Origin: Candidatus Scybalocola faecipullorum
GTDB taxonomy: Bacteria; Bacillota; Clostridia; Lachnospirales; Lachnospiraceae
NCBI GenBank assembly: GCA_018716485.1
Contig: DVJY01000055.1
Coordinates: 101,407 to 165,406, forward strand
Direction of reading: 5' to 3'
DNA: 64,000 nucleotides
Shown: positions 1 to 9,479 of the stretch, one piece after another
Layout: each line of letters opens with the position of its first letter
How positions within the stretch are numbered: the first letter of the stretch is position 1
Notes under the pieces: model-generated
The model's input: only the letters and a program-made list of their open reading frames with translations
Told to the model about the DNA's origin: nothing
Database searches by the model: none
Position numbers and translations under genes: made by a program

Positions 1-2
1 AT

Positions 3-449
3 GAAATTAAGTTATATCTGAATAAATTGCTGGATAAAGAAGCTTTTGACCGCAGAGGACTGATCTACGGCATCGGCCATGCTGTCTATTCCATTTCCGA
101 CCCGCGTGCGGATATTTTCAGGGCTTTCGTTAAAAAGCTTGCCGAAGAAAAAGGCAGACAGAACGACTTTAAATTGTACTCGATGGTTGAGCGTTTGGCG
201 CCTCAGGTCATCGGTGAACGGCGTCATATTTACAAAGGCGTCAGTGCCAATGTAGACTTCTACAGCGGTTTTGTATACAGCATGCTGGATCTTCCGCTGA
301 AGCTGTTTACGCCGATGTTTGCAACCGCAAGAATTGTAGGCTGGAGCGCGCACCGCATTGAAGAATTGATCAACGTGGACAAAATCATCCGTCCGGCATA
401 TCAGTGTGTCCTTGACAGAAGTGAATATATACCTTTGAATCAGAGATAA
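3..449 (+). CDS. Citrate synthase, C-terminal part (5' end outside window)
   Basis: Condenses acetyl-CoA and oxaloacetate to citrate. The frame is open from the left edge, so about two thirds of the usual 430-450 residue protein is missing. Visible family motifs are YGIGHAVY (active-site histidine region), VSANVDFYSGFVY and the GWSAHR stretch near the C terminus, the last two typical of the substrate-binding core. It ends directly at a strong hairpin terminator. An aconitase-family hydratase at 14.7 kb could supply the next step toward 2-oxoglutarate and glutamate, the precursor of the arginine genes in this window; that link is inference. Family assignment is firm. I cannot see whether it is a citrate or methylcitrate synthase. 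Confidence 0.92.
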   Translation, partial: EIKLYLNKLLDKEAFDRRGLIYGIGHAVYSISDPRADIFRAFVKKLAEEKGRQNDFKLYSMVERLAPQVIGERRHIYKGVSANVDFYSGFVYSMLDLPLKLFTPMFATARIVGWSAHRIEELINVDKIIRPAYQCVLDRSEYIPLNQR

Positions 450-478
450 AAAATCGCGCTGTAAGGCGCGATTTTTTC
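450..478 (+). terminator. Rho-independent terminator of citrate synthase gene
   Basis: Ten-base arms AAAATCGCGC and GCGCGATTTT around a 6-nt loop, followed by a T run. It starts right after the citrate synthase stop codon. The stem has A and T runs on both sides, so it could also stop transcription arriving from the convergent CYTH gene. Confidence 0.85.
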
Positions 479-483
479 GATAC

Positions 484-608
484 ACCCGGCAAGCAGCTGC
501 TGGGCTTGCACATGCAGCTATTTGCCGGGTAACGGACAGCGAACGGCTCACCGTTCGCTGTCCGCAGTATCGCAGCGGATAAGGGGAAGATACTTCCCCT
601 TATCCGCT
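484..608. repeat. Three consecutive perfect inverted repeats
   Basis: Arms at 484-492/522-530 (9 bp, 29-nt loop), 533-546/551-564 (14 bp, 4-nt loop) and 574-589/593-608 (16 bp, 3-nt loop) have no mismatches. They fill the gap between the citrate synthase terminator and the convergent CYTH gene. A short direct repeat (ATACACCCGGCA, near 480 and 619) brackets the array. No T run follows them, so they do not look like ordinary terminators; a palindromic repeat element is more likely. Confidence 0.75.
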
Positions 609-634
609 CAGACCGGCTATACACCCGGCAGTTA

Positions 635-1084
635 TTATAAAATCATGGACGACAGATAACTGTTGTGATAATGAGGATCGAAGGTTACATCCTCACCGAA
701 CCATGCCGGAGGCGTAAAGGCGAGTGCGTCGGCCTCGCTTTGAAATTCGACTTCAGCGATGATCAGACCGGCAAAGATGCCTTCAAAGATATCCAGTTCG
801 CATGTCAGATCATCATCCAGTGGGATAAGATAACGCTTTTTAGTGATAATGTTGCCGTCAGCTTTGACGATCAAGTGTTCATAAGCTTCTTTATTTAATG
901 GAAGATTATATTCTTCCCGGGTCATCATGCCGCCGCCTTTGTATGTGAGATAGTAATCATCATCCTGCCGGCGGACTCTGACGACAGGATTTGTACAAAG
1001 ATATCCCTGTTCAATCAGATGGTATGCAAATGTGTCCAGAGCCTGCGGCAAAGACTTGATTAAATATTTTTTTTCAATTTCCAT
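635..1084 (-). CDS. CYTH-domain protein (triphosphate tunnel enzyme family)
   Basis: A 149-residue single-domain protein starting with EIEKKYL, the N-terminal ExExK signature of the CYTH fold (adenylate cyclase CyaB, thiamine triphosphatase, inorganic triphosphatase). Later alternating charged strands (VRVRR, YYLTYKGGG, LTCELDIFEG, LIIAEVEF) fit the tunnel that binds triphosphates with divalent metal. The likely activity is hydrolysis of inorganic or organic triphosphate, but the substrate cannot be read from sequence. The start has a good Shine-Dalgarno site (GAGGTG, 8 nt before ATG). It is transcribed convergently toward the citrate synthase gene. Confidence 0.85.
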   Translation of the reverse strand: MEIEKKYLIKSLPQALDTFAYHLIEQGYLCTNPVVRVRRQDDDYYLTYKGGGMMTREEYNLPLNKEAYEHLIVKADGNIITKKRYLIPLDDDLTCELDIFEGIFAGLIIAEVEFQSEADALAFTPPAWFGEDVTFDPHYHNSYLSSMIL

Positions 1085-1163
1085 GAAAGATCACCTCGTT
1101 TTTTAGTATAAGTTTAAACGATGAATCCCAAACAGGCAATATTAAAGTTGGCTTCATTTACCA

Positions 1164-1192
1164 ACATAGAATTTGGAGTGCTGTGTATACTA
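1164..1192 (+). promoter_or_regulatory. Candidate forespore (sigma-G/F type) promoter
   Basis: ACATA (1164-1168) and TATACTA (1186-1192) with a 17-nt spacer match the sigma-G consensus gHATR / CATnHTA at 4 of 5 and 6 of 7 positions. It lies about 60 bp before a spore protein gene, which in related bacteria is read by sigma-G in the forespore. Confidence 0.5.
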
Positions 1193-1254
1193 GGAATACA
1201 GACACAGTGATGTCTGTTTAAATATACAAAATCAGAAAAACGGAGGCGTTCAAA

Positions 1255-1479
1255 ATGTCTAACACAAGTGGATCAAGTTCAAACGGCAGCCGTATGGAAG
1301 TGCCACAGGCAAAAGAAGCAATGAACAGATTTAAGATGGAAGTAGCCAGCGAATTAGGTGTCAACTTAAAGCAAGGCTACAACGGCGATCTCACTTCCGC
1401 TCAGACAGGATCCATCGGCGGAGAAATGGTGCGCCGCATGATCAAAAAACAGGAAGAACAGATGTCTTCAGGACAGTAA
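1255..1479 (+). CDS. Small acid-soluble spore protein, alpha/beta type
   Basis: A 74-residue protein with the two family signatures: an ELGV segment near residues 33-36 (the germination protease cleavage region) and GYNGDLTSAQTGSIGGEMV near residues 42-60, the DNA-contacting motif. Such proteins coat and protect spore DNA and are degraded at germination. The N-terminal 14 residues are Ser/Asn/Gly rich. The start follows CGGAGGCG. The gene is monocistronic, with its own candidate forespore promoter upstream and a hairpin downstream, and shows the host forms endospores. Confidence 0.93.
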   Translation: MSNTSGSSSNGSRMEVPQAKEAMNRFKMEVASELGVNLKQGYNGDLTSAQTGSIGGEMVRRMIKKQEEQMSSGQ

Positions 1480-1530
1480 ATGTCCGCGCCAAAAGGCAGA
1501 CAGTACCGTAATGAAGATATGAACGAAAGG

Positions 1531-1572
1531 TGTTCCCGGCTTTGTATGGCAAGGCCGGGAACATCTTTTGTT
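1531..1572 (+). terminator. Terminator after spore protein gene
   Basis: TGTTCCCGGC (1531-1540) pairs perfectly with GCCGGGAACA (1553-1562), followed by TCTTTTGTTG. The T tract is interrupted but the stem is strong. Confidence 0.7.
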
Positions 1573-1583
1573 GTAAAAATCAC

Positions 1584-1612
1584 TTTACATATGAAAATCC
1601 TTATTATATAAT
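1584..1612 (+). promoter_or_regulatory. Sigma-A type promoter for tig
   Basis: TTTACA (1584-1589), 17-nt spacer, TATAAT (1607-1612), 84 bp before the tig start. Confidence 0.8.
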
Positions 1613-1695
1613 ATGATACAGAGTGCCTTATCACGCCTGAAATCAGATAAGGAAAGCTAAAGCAAAAGAAAGCAGGATCAGGAGGATTTATAATA

Positions 1696-3006
1696 ATGAG
1701 TGTACAAATCGAGATGTTAGAAAAGAACATGGCTAAATTGACGATCGATGTGCCGGCAGAAGAATTTGAAAAAGCAATTACAAGAGCTTATAATAAAAAT
1801 AAAGGCCAGATCTCAATTCCGGGCTTCCGTAAAGGCCATGTGCCGCAGAAGATGGTTGAGAAGATGTACGGCGTCGGCGTATTTTATGAAGATGCTGCCA
1901 ACGATGTAATGCCGGGCGCATATTCGGAAGCTGCCAAAGAAAGCAATCTGGATATTGTATCCAGACCGAAGATCGAAGTAACTCAGATCGAAAAAGGCAA
2001 GGATTTTATTTTTACAGCAGAAGTTGCAGTGAAACCGGAAGCAACACTGGGTGAATATAAAGGTATCGAGGTTGAAAAGACAGCTGTTGAAGTGACAGAC
2101 GAAGAAGTAGATGCTGAGATCAAGAAGGCTCAGGAACAGAACGCCAGAGAACTTGTTGTCGAAGACGAAGCTAAAGACGGCGATACAGTTGTGATCGATT
2201 ACGAAGGCTCTGTAGACGGCAAGACATTTGAAGGCGGTTCTGCAAAGAATCATCCGCTTGTTTTAGGCTCCAAGTCTTTCATTCCGGGCTTTGAAGATCA
2301 GCTTGTCGGCGTGAAAGCAGGCGAAGAAAAAGACGTTGTTGTTACATTCCCGGAAAGCTATCATGAAAAGAGCCTTGCAGGCAAAGAAGCTGTATTCAAA
2401 TGCAAAGTACATGAAGTTAAGAGAAAAGAATATCCGGAAATTGATGACGAATTCGCTCAGGATGTTTCTGAATTTGACACATTGGCTGAATACAAAGACG
2501 ATGTCAGAAAAAATCTTCTGACAAAGAAAGAAGAAGCTGCCTTAAATACAAAGAAACAAAAGGTTATGGATAAGATCATCGAGAATGCGACGATGGAAAT
2601 TCCTGATCCGATGGTAGAAACACAGGCGGAGAACATGATTGATGAATATGCACAGAGACTGAGCTATCAGGGACTGAGCATTGAACAGTACTATCAGTTC
2701 ACTGGCTTAAATGAAGCAGCCCTTGTGGAACAGTTCAAGCCTCAGGCATTAAAGAATATCCAGAGCCGTCTTGTACTTGAAGCAGTCATCAAAGCAGAGA
2801 ATATTGAAGTTTCTGATGAAGAATTAGATGAAGAAATCAATAAGATGGCAGAGATGTATAAGATGGAAGTTGATAAAGTCAAAGAACTTCTGGATGACAA
2901 CGCAAAAGAAACCATGAAGAAAGATATTGCTGCAGAAAAAGCTGTAGATTTTGTGGCAGCTTCGGCAGTTGAGGTTGAGGCTAAAACAGAAGCTGAAGCC
3001 GAATAA
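1696..3006 (+). CDS. tig: Trigger factor, ribosome-associated chaperone / peptidyl-prolyl isomerase
   Basis: At 436 residues this is full length. The N-terminal ribosome-binding domain carries the GFRKGHVP signature loop. An FKBP-type prolyl isomerase domain follows at about residues 155-245 (GDTVVIDYEGSVDGKTFEGG, then the IPGFE loop), and the C-terminal helical chaperone arms occupy the rest, ending in an acidic Glu/Ala tail. It binds nascent chains at the ribosomal exit tunnel. Start chosen by AGGAGG upstream. It leads the conserved order tig-clpP-clpX-lon, with clpP 27 bp downstream, and has its own promoter. Confidence 0.97.
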   Translation: MSVQIEMLEKNMAKLTIDVPAEEFEKAITRAYNKNKGQISIPGFRKGHVPQKMVEKMYGVGVFYEDAANDVMPGAYSEAAKESNLDIVSRPKIEVTQIEKGKDFIFTAEVAVKPEATLGEYKGIEVEKTAVEVTDEEVDAEIKKAQEQNARELVVEDEAKDGDTVVIDYEGSVDGKTFEGGSAKNHPLVLGSKSFIPGFEDQLVGVKAGEEKDVVVTFPESYHEKSLAGKEAVFKCKVHEVKRKEYPEIDDEFAQDVSEFDTLAEYKDDVRKNLLTKKEEAALNTKKQKVMDKIIENATMEIPDPMVETQAENMIDEYAQRLSYQGLSIEQYYQFTGLNEAALVEQFKPQALKNIQSRLVLEAVIKAENIEVSDEELDEEINKMAEMYKMEVDKVKELLDDNAKETMKKDIAAEKAVDFVAASAVEVEAKTEAEAE

Positions 3007-3033
3007 TAGTCTTTACAGCAAAAGGAGGAGAAT

Positions 3034-3615
3034 ATGAGTTTAGTACCTTATGTCATTGAACAGACAAGCAGAGGCGAACGCTCCTACGATATTTATTCAA
3101 GACTTTTAAAAGACAGAATTATTTTTCTCGGAGAAGAAGTGACAGATACATCGGCAAGTTTGATCGTATCTCAGCTGCTTTTCCTTGAATCTGAAGATCC
3201 GGGCAAGGATATCAGCTTATACATCAACAGTCCGGGCGGTTCTGTCAGTGCCGGTATGGCAATCTATGACACGATGAACTATATTAAATGTGATGTATCA
3301 ACAATCTGTATGGGAATGGCAGCCAGCATGGGCGCATTTTTGCTGGCCGGCGGTACAAAGGGCAAACGTATGGCACTGCCGAATTCGACGATTATGATCC
3401 ACCAGCCGTCGGGCGGCGCACAGGGACAGGCAACAGATATTAAGATTGTTGCGGACCGTATTTTAAAAACAAAGAAACGTCTGAATGAAATCCTTGCTGC
3501 CAATACAGGACAGCCGCTGTCTCAGATTGAAATTGATACAGAGCGGGATAATTATATGGATCCGGAAGAAGCGAAAGCATACGGTCTGATCGACCGTGTC
3601 ATTGTCAGCCGCTGA
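3034..3615 (+). CDS. clpP: ATP-dependent Clp protease proteolytic subunit
   Basis: A 193-residue serine peptidase of family S14. The catalytic triad is visible as Ser98 (GMAASMG), His123 (MIHQPSGG) and Asp172 (ERDNYMDP). The N-terminal segment with [13 protein letters not shown] is the part normally processed to expose the axial loops. ClpP forms a tetradecameric barrel gated by ClpX, encoded immediately downstream. AAAGGAGGAG precedes the start. Confidence 0.98.
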   Translation: MSLVPYVIEQTSRGERSYDIYSRLLKDRIIFLGEEVTDTSASLIVSQLLFLESEDPGKDISLYINSPGGSVSAGMAIYDTMNYIKCDVSTICMGMAASMGAFLLAGGTKGKRMALPNSTIMIHQPSGGAQGQATDIKIVADRILKTKKRLNEILAANTGQPLSQIEIDTERDNYMDPEEAKAYGLIDRVIVSR

Positions 3616-3687
3616 TGCCGAAGATCCCCCAGTCAGAGCTAATGGTGCCATGAACAGTATGGCAGAGTAATAGAATGAGGTGACTAC

Positions 3688-4986
3688 ATGGCAGGTCGCA
3701 TGGACGATAAGAAGCAGCAGGCAAGATGTTCGTTCTGCAATAAGACTCAGGATCAGGTCAGAAAGCTGATCGCGGGCCCGGGCGCTTATATTTGCGATGA
3801 ATGTATCGAAATCTGCGCGGAAATTCTTGATGAAGAACTGGACATGATGGATGAAGAAAGCGGCATTAATCTGCTTAAACCGATGGAAATTAAAACATTT
3901 TTGGATGAATATGTCATCGGGCAGGATGAAGCCAAGAAAACGCTGGCGGTAGCTGTTTATAATCATTATAAGCGCGTGCTTTCCGGCAGCAGGATCAGCG
4001 ATACAGAGCTTCAGAAAAGTAATATTATTATGACCGGGCCTACCGGCTCAGGCAAGACGCTGCTGGCGCAGACGCTGGCACGGATGCTCAATGTTCCGTT
4101 TGCCATTGCAGATGCCACGGCGCTGACAGAAGCCGGATATGTCGGTGAAGATGTGGAAAATATTTTGCTGAAACTGATTCAGGCTGCAGATTATGACATT
4201 GAAAAAGCGCAGCACGGTATTATTTATATTGATGAGATTGATAAGATTACCCGTAAAGGTGAAAATGTATCGATTACCCGTGATGTTTCCGGAGAGGGCG
4301 TTCAGCAGGCATTGTTAAAGATTGTTGAGGGAACAGTGGCGAGTGTGCCGCCTCAGGGCGGAAGAAAGCATCCCCATCAGGAGTTCCTGCAGATCGATAC
4401 GACGAATATTTTATTTATCTGCGGCGGGGCTTTTGACGGACTGGAAAAGATCATTGAATCAAGGATCGGACAGAAGGCCATCGGATTTAATGCAAATATC
4501 GGACATAACACAGATGATATTAATGTAGGTGAAGTGCTCAAGCAGGCGCTTCCCGAAGACTTTATCAAATACGGCATGATCCCTGAATTTATGGGCAGAG
4601 TGCCTGTCTATGTTTCCTTGGATCAGCTTGATGAAGACGCGCTTGTAAAGATTTTGACTGAGCCGAAAAATGCGCTGATCAGACAGTATGAGCGGATGTT
4701 TGAAATGGACAATATCCGCCTCAGGTTTGATGAGGACGCTGTCCGGGCAGTAGCCAAACTGGCGATTGAGCGAAAGACCGGCGCCAGAGGCTTAAGAGCG
4801 ATTCTTGAGAAAGCGCTGCTTGATCTGATGTATACTGTACCGTCAGAGGATAATGTTCTGGAATGTGAAATCACAAAAGACGTGATTGAAAAAGGCGAGC
4901 AGCCGGTAGTTATTTACGGCAGCAATGTTGTTGCAAAGCCGGCGCCGAAACGTCTCCCGAAAAAGAACAGCGGGGAAATTGCATAA
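3688..4986 (+). CDS. clpX: ATP-dependent Clp protease ATP-binding subunit ClpX
   Basis: This 432-residue AAA+ unfoldase recognises and threads substrates into ClpP. The N-terminal zinc-binding domain has Cys14, Cys17, Cys36 and Cys39. The Walker A motif is GPTGSGKT and Walker B is IIYIDEID; a C-terminal AAA lid with the GARGL sensor-2 motif follows. Length and domain order are normal. It is 72 bp after clpP, and a hairpin terminator follows it. AATGAGGTG precedes the ATG. Confidence 0.98.
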   Translation: MAGRMDDKKQQARCSFCNKTQDQVRKLIAGPGAYICDECIEICAEILDEELDMMDEESGINLLKPMEIKTFLDEYVIGQDEAKKTLAVAVYNHYKRVLSGSRISDTELQKSNIIMTGPTGSGKTLLAQTLARMLNVPFAIADATALTEAGYVGEDVENILLKLIQAADYDIEKAQHGIIYIDEIDKITRKGENVSITRDVSGEGVQQALLKIVEGTVASVPPQGGRKHPHQEFLQIDTTNILFICGGAFDGLEKIIESRIGQKAIGFNANIGHNTDDINVGEVLKQALPEDFIKYGMIPEFMGRVPVYVSLDQLDEDALVKILTEPKNALIRQYERMFEMDNIRLRFDEDAVRAVAKLAIERKTGARGLRAILEKALLDLMYTVPSEDNVLECEITKDVIEKGEQPVVIYGSNVVAKPAPKRLPKKNSGEIA

Positions 4987-4995
4987 AGACACTAT

Positions 4996-5027
4996 AATGG
5001 GGATGCTGCGCGGTGCACATCCCCATT
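4996..5027 (+). terminator. Terminator between clpX and lon
   Basis: AATGGGGATG (4996-5005) pairs perfectly with CATCCCCATT (5018-5027). The T run after it is weak (TTGTT), so it may only attenuate readthrough into lon. Confidence 0.6.
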
Positions 5028-5082
5028 TGTTATCAATGTACCGTATCTGGCGGTACAGACGATTTAAAGGAGGAACTTCGCA

Positions 5083-7395
5083 ATGAGCGAAATCAGCTAT
5101 ACACTGCCGGTTCTTGCCTTACGCGGCCTGACGGTTTTGCCGGACATGATCGTTCATTTTGATGTGAGCCGGCCGAAATCCATCGCCGCACTGGAAGCTG
5201 CAATGCTTGAGGAACAAAATATTTTGCTAGTGACGCAGCTTGATCCGGGCAATGATAAACCAAAAAAAGAAGATTTATATACTGTGGGAACAGTGGCTAA
5301 GATTAAACAGATGGTAAAGATGCCGAAAGATATGCTGCGGGTTCTTGTGGAAGGTAAATTCCGGGCGCATTTAGATGAAATGGTTCAGGAAAAGCCGTTT
5401 ATGCTGGCAGAAGTGACCATCTATGCAGAGGAACACCAGATGGATGTATTTGAGGAAGAAGCGATGGTACGTTGCCTGCAAGAAAAAATCGACGAATTTT
5501 CAGGAAGCAGTAAGTTGAGCAGAGATCTGCTGCGCCAGTTTAAGGAGATAAGCGATGTCTATAAACTGGCAAACCAGCTGTGCAATGATCTGCCGATGGA
5601 TTATGTACAGCGTCAGAAGTTTTTGGAAGCAATAGATATTAAGGATCGATGTGAGGAATTGCTGTCATTTATGGGGAAAGAAGCGGAGATTTTTAAAATT
5701 ACCCGTGAAATTCAGGAAAAAGTGAAAGCAAAGATAGACAAAAATCAAAAGGAATATATTCTGCGTGAGCAGATGAAAGTCATCAGGGAGGAACTGGGGG
5801 AATCCAATACAGTTTCTGATGCTGAGGAATTTGAGGCACAGCTCAAAAAATTAAAGGCAGATAAAGGCGTTAAGGAGAAGATACATAAGGAAATTGAACG
5901 CTTTAAAGCTGCCGGTAATTTTTCGGCGGAGAGCAGCATGATCCGCGGATATATCGAGACTGTGTTGGATATGCCGTGGAATAAGGCCGGAAAAGATAAT
6001 GGGGATATCCGGCAGGCAGAAAAAGTACTTCAGGAAGATCATTACGGCCTGCAGAGGGTTAAAGAGCGTATTATTGAGTATTTGGCAGTGCGTCTTTTGA
6101 CAAAAAAGGGCGATGCGCCAATCCTCTGCCTTGTGGGACCTCCGGGTACGGGCAAGACGTCGATCGCCCGTTCTGTAGCAAGGGCGCTTAATAAAGCTTA
6201 TGTGCGTATCAGTTTGGGAGGTGTCCACGATGAGTCGGAAATACGCGGGCACCGCAGAACTTATATCGGAGCGATGCCGGGACGCATTGCCAATGCACTT
6301 CGTCAGGCAAAGGTTAATAATCCGGTGATGCTTCTCGATGAAGTTGACAAAATCGGCAGCGATTATAAAGGGGATCCGTTTGCGGCGCTTTTGGAAGTGC
6401 TGGACGGGGAACAAAATTCCAAATTCAGAGATAATTATATTGAAATCCCGATCGATCTGTCGGAAGTGCTTTTTATTGCCACAGCCAACACAGTATCGAC
6501 CATTCCGCGGCCTCTTCTTGACCGTATGGAGCTGATCGAGATTAACAGCTATACAGAAAATGAAAAAATGCATATCGCCAGAGAACATTTGCTGACAAAG
6601 CAGATTGAACGCAACGGTCTGAAAGAAGGCCAGCTTCAGATCAGCGATAAGGCGATGGAAATGCTGATTTTAAATTATACCCGTGAGGCCGGCGTCAGAA
6701 ATCTGGAGCGGCGTCTCGGCGATCTTTGCCGGAAGGCGGCGAAAAATGTTCTTGCCAAAGGCGGAGACAAGCGTGTAAAAATTACGGAAAAAAATCTGGA
6801 AAAATATTTGGGCAAGCCGAGATATTTATTTGACAAGGCCAATACTGAGCCGGAGATCGGCATTGTGCGCGGACTGGCATGGACGAGCGTCGGCGGCGAT
6901 ACGCTGTCTATTGAAGTCAATGTCCTTCCGGGCAAAGGCAAGTTTGAACTGACCGGACAGCTGGGCGATGTGATGAAAGAGTCGGCCATGGCAGGCATCA
7001 GCTATGTGCGTTCCATGATTTCCGAATATGACATTGATAAAGAATTTTTTGATAAGCATGATATCCATATTCACATTCCGGAGGGGGCAGTGCCTAAAGA
7101 CGGACCGTCTGCCGGCATTACGATGGCGACGGCGATGATTTCGGCCATCACAAAGATTCCGGTCAGGGCAGATGTGGCAATGACCGGCGAGATCACCCTG
7201 CGAGGCAGAGTGCTGCCGATCGGTGGTTTAAAAGAAAAAATTCTTGCAGCAAAAATGGCCCAGATTAAGACAGTAATCGTGCCGGATAAGAATGCCCGTG
7301 ATATTGGTGAACTGGATAAGGAAATTACAGGCGGCATTGAAATCGTTTATGCCAAAACGATGAGTGATGTATTAAAAACAGCGCTCGTGTCATAG
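5083..7395 (+). CDS. lon: ATP-dependent protease Lon (LonA type)
   Basis: A 770-residue cytosolic protease that degrades damaged and regulatory proteins. Domains in order: N-terminal substrate-binding LAN domain (about 8-200), coiled region, AAA+ module with Walker A at residues 352-359 (GPPGTGKT) and Walker [10 protein letters not shown], and the S16 protease domain. The catalytic dyad is Ser676 (PKDGPSAG) and Lys719 (GGLKEK). Start is supported by AAAGGAGGAA. engB begins 9 bp after the stop, implying one transcript. Confidence 0.97.
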   Translation: MSEISYTLPVLALRGLTVLPDMIVHFDVSRPKSIAALEAAMLEEQNILLVTQLDPGNDKPKKEDLYTVGTVAKIKQMVKMPKDMLRVLVEGKFRAHLDEMVQEKPFMLAEVTIYAEEHQMDVFEEEAMVRCLQEKIDEFSGSSKLSRDLLRQFKEISDVYKLANQLCNDLPMDYVQRQKFLEAIDIKDRCEELLSFMGKEAEIFKITREIQEKVKAKIDKNQKEYILREQMKVIREELGESNTVSDAEEFEAQLKKLKADKGVKEKIHKEIERFKAAGNFSAESSMIRGYIETVLDMPWNKAGKDNGDIRQAEKVLQEDHYGLQRVKERIIEYLAVRLLTKKGDAPILCLVGPPGTGKTSIARSVARALNKAYVRISLGGVHDESEIRGHRRTYIGAMPGRIANALRQAKVNNPVMLLDEVDKIGSDYKGDPFAALLEVLDGEQNSKFRDNYIEIPIDLSEVLFIATANTVSTIPRPLLDRMELIEINSYTENEKMHIAREHLLTKQIERNGLKEGQLQISDKAMEMLILNYTREAGVRNLERRLGDLCRKAAKNVLAKGGDKRVKITEKNLEKYLGKPRYLFDKANTEPEIGIVRGLAWTSVGGDTLSIEVNVLPGKGKFELTGQLGDVMKESAMAGISYVRSMISEYDIDKEFFDKHDIHIHIPEGAVPKDGPSAGITMATAMISAITKIPVRADVAMTGEITLRGRVLPIGGLKEKILAAKMAQIKTVIVPDKNARDIGELDKEITGGIEIVYAKTMSDVLKTALVS

Positions 7396-7404
7396 GAGGA
7401 ATAT

Positions 7405-8046
7405 ATGATTATTAAAAACGTCAGTCTTGAAACGGTATGCGGCATTACGAGTAAACTTCCGGATAATCAGCTTCCGGAAGTGGCTTTTGCCGGAAAATCC
7501 AATGTGGGTAAATCGTCACTTATCAATGCGCTGATGAACCGGAAGTCATTGGCAAGGACATCATCTCAGCCGGGAAAAACACAGACCATTAACTTTTATA
7601 ATATCAACGGCAGCCTTTATGTGGTGGATCTGCCGGGCTACGGTTATGCCAAAGTTTCTGTGGAAGTGAAAGCAAAATGGGGAAAGATGATTGAACGCTA
7701 TCTGCGTACGTCAAAGCAGCTGCGGCTCGTTTTTTTGCTCATTGATATACGGCATAAGCCGTCAGCCAATGATGTTCAGATGTATGAGTGGATTATCCAT
7801 AACGGTTTTTATCCGGTGATCGTAGCGACTAAAAAAGATAAAATCAAGCGCAGCCAGCTTTTGGGACAGCTGAAGCTGATCAAAACGACGCTTGGGGTGA
7901 CCGAAGGCACGCCGGTTGTCGCATTTTCTGCGGAAACGAAAGAAGGGCGCGATGACATATGGGATTTAATTGAAACGTATGCTCTTGAAGAAGAAGAGGA
8001 AGCATTTCAGGAGGCTGAAGATGAAGAATTGACAACGCACGAATGA
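7405..8046 (+). CDS. engB: Ribosome biogenesis GTPase EngB/YsxC
   Basis: A 213-residue TrmE-Era-EngA-like small GTPase required for large-subunit assembly. G1 is GKSNVGKSS at residues 30-38, G3 is DLPGYG (about 76-81) and G4 is TKKDK (about 141-145). The C terminus extends into an acidic tail rich in Glu, slightly longer than in Bacillus. Closely follows lon, an arrangement also seen in Bacillus (lonA-ysxC). AGGAGGAA precedes the start. Confidence 0.95.
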   Translation: MIIKNVSLETVCGITSKLPDNQLPEVAFAGKSNVGKSSLINALMNRKSLARTSSQPGKTQTINFYNINGSLYVVDLPGYGYAKVSVEVKAKWGKMIERYLRTSKQLRLVFLLIDIRHKPSANDVQMYEWIIHNGFYPVIVATKKDKIKRSQLLGQLKLIKTTLGVTEGTPVVAFSAETKEGRDDIWDLIETYALEEEEEAFQEAEDEELTTHE

Positions 8047-8076
8047 TAAAAATTAGGGGAGAAGGTTGCATTTATC

Positions 8077-9414
8077 ATGAAAGGTCAGAGATTAATGACC
8101 GGGGGGTCTATATTTAAACATCTTTTTTTCTTTGCAATTCCGTTAGTAATCGGAAATCTTTTTCAGCAGCTCTATAATACGGCGGATTCAATCATTGTCG
8201 GCAATTTTGTCGGCAGTGAGGCTTTAGCGGCCGTTGGTTCCAGCGGACCGCTGATCAACTTGTTGGTCGGTCTGTTTATGGGGACGGCGACCGGCGCCGG
8301 TGTTGTTATATCGCAGTATTTTGGAGCAAAAGACAGGGATAATGTCGGTAAAGCCGTACATACAACAGTTGCATTTGCTTTAGTCAGCGGTATTTCTCTG
8401 ACAGTTGTCGGCATGGTGTTTTCATCAGTCATTCTAAAGTGGATGGGTACGCCGCCGGAAGTTATGGAAAATTCCGTGATATATTTGAGGACGTATTTTG
8501 CAGGCAGTCTGTTTTCAGTTGGCTACAATATGTGCACAGGTGTACTCAATGCAGTCGGCGATTCTAGGAAACCGCTCTATTTTCTCGCGATTGCCTCGGT
8601 GGTCAATATTGCTCTTGATCTGCTTTTCGTCGTTGTTTTTCACATGGGTGTCATCGGCGCCGCGCTGGCGACCATCATCAGTCAGGCTGTTTCTTTTGCC
8701 CTCGTTTTGTGGACGCTAACCCGTGTGGACGGTTGGCATAAGGTCGTACTGAAAAAAGTAAAGTTTTACAAAGGCTTCTTATCAAAGATTGTTAAAATAG
8801 GTCTGCCGACGGGCATACAAAACATGGTTGTTTCTTTTTCAAATGTCATTGTACAGAGCAGCATTAACAGTTTTGGTTCTTATGCGATGGCCGGATGTGC
8901 GGCATACAATAAAATCGACGGTTTTAATATTTTGCCGGTGCAGAGTATTAGTCTGGCGGCAACGACTTTTGCCGGACAGAATTTCGGCGCCAAAAAGTAT
9001 GACCGGGTGAAAAAATGTCTGTTTGTATCTGTTGCCATGGTCGTTGGATATACGGCATTTTCTTCGACTCTGCTCATTATTTTCGGAAATAATATCATCG
9101 GCATTTTCTCTTCGGATCCGAATGTGCTTAAATATGGCATGATGATGCTGATGCATATGGCACCGTTTTATTTTATGGTTGGCGTTGACAATGTACTTGC
9201 CGGAAATATTCGCGGTGTAGGCAAGACGATGATGTCTATGATCTTTTTTGTGGCTAACTTATGCGGCGTGCGGGTGCTTTGGATCGGGATAATGCTTCCG
9301 ATATTCAGAGATATCAATATTGTTTTCTGGGGATATCCTGTCAGCTGGCTTACATGCCTGATCTGTATGGTTATTTATTTGTTCCGAGTAAAGTGGCTGA
9401 AAGAATCGTTCTAA
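8077..9414 (+). CDS. MATE family efflux transporter
   Basis: A 445-residue inner-membrane protein with about 12 hydrophobic segments in two related halves. The first half carries PLVIGNLFQQLYNTADSIIV and the second GIQNMVVSFSNVIVQSSIN, both typical of the MATE fold. Such proteins export cationic drugs or metabolites against Na+ or H+. The substrate is not predictable. It starts 30 bp after engB with GGGGAGAAGG upstream, so it may be cotranscribed with lon-engB. Confidence 0.92.
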   Translation: MKGQRLMTGGSIFKHLFFFAIPLVIGNLFQQLYNTADSIIVGNFVGSEALAAVGSSGPLINLLVGLFMGTATGAGVVISQYFGAKDRDNVGKAVHTTVAFALVSGISLTVVGMVFSSVILKWMGTPPEVMENSVIYLRTYFAGSLFSVGYNMCTGVLNAVGDSRKPLYFLAIASVVNIALDLLFVVVFHMGVIGAALATIISQAVSFALVLWTLTRVDGWHKVVLKKVKFYKGFLSKIVKIGLPTGIQNMVVSFSNVIVQSSINSFGSYAMAGCAAYNKIDGFNILPVQSISLAATTFAGQNFGAKKYDRVKKCLFVSVAMVVGYTAFSSTLLIIFGNNIIGIFSSDPNVLKYGMMMLMHMAPFYFMVGVDNVLAGNIRGVGKTMMSMIFFVANLCGVRVLWIGIMLPIFRDINIVFWGYPVSWLTCLICMVIYLFRVKWLKESF

Positions 9415-9423
9415 AATGTGAGC

Positions 9424-9473
9424 CCCTCCCATATTTTTAAATAAAGCTTGTTTGGCAGTAAAAATAGGGAGGG
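9424..9473 (+). promoter_or_regulatory. Hairpin sequestering the ribosome binding site of the Ca2+-ATPase gene
   Basis: Bases 9424-9430 and 9432-9439 pair with 9459-9473 as a 15-bp stem with one bulged A and a 19-nt loop. The right arm contains GGGAGGG (9467-9473), which is the Shine-Dalgarno sequence for the ATG at 9480. Folding would hide the site, so translation would need melting, a ligand or an upstream translating ribosome. Confidence 0.6.
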
Positions 9474-9479
9474 AGCGCG

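Noticed and set aside
5851..6588. Long open frame on the minus strand inside lon
   Set aside because: Antisense to a clear lon reading frame, with no ribosome site and no recognisable protein. Similar long antisense frames in dnaE (50551-51279) and dusB (59973-60791) were rejected for the same reason.
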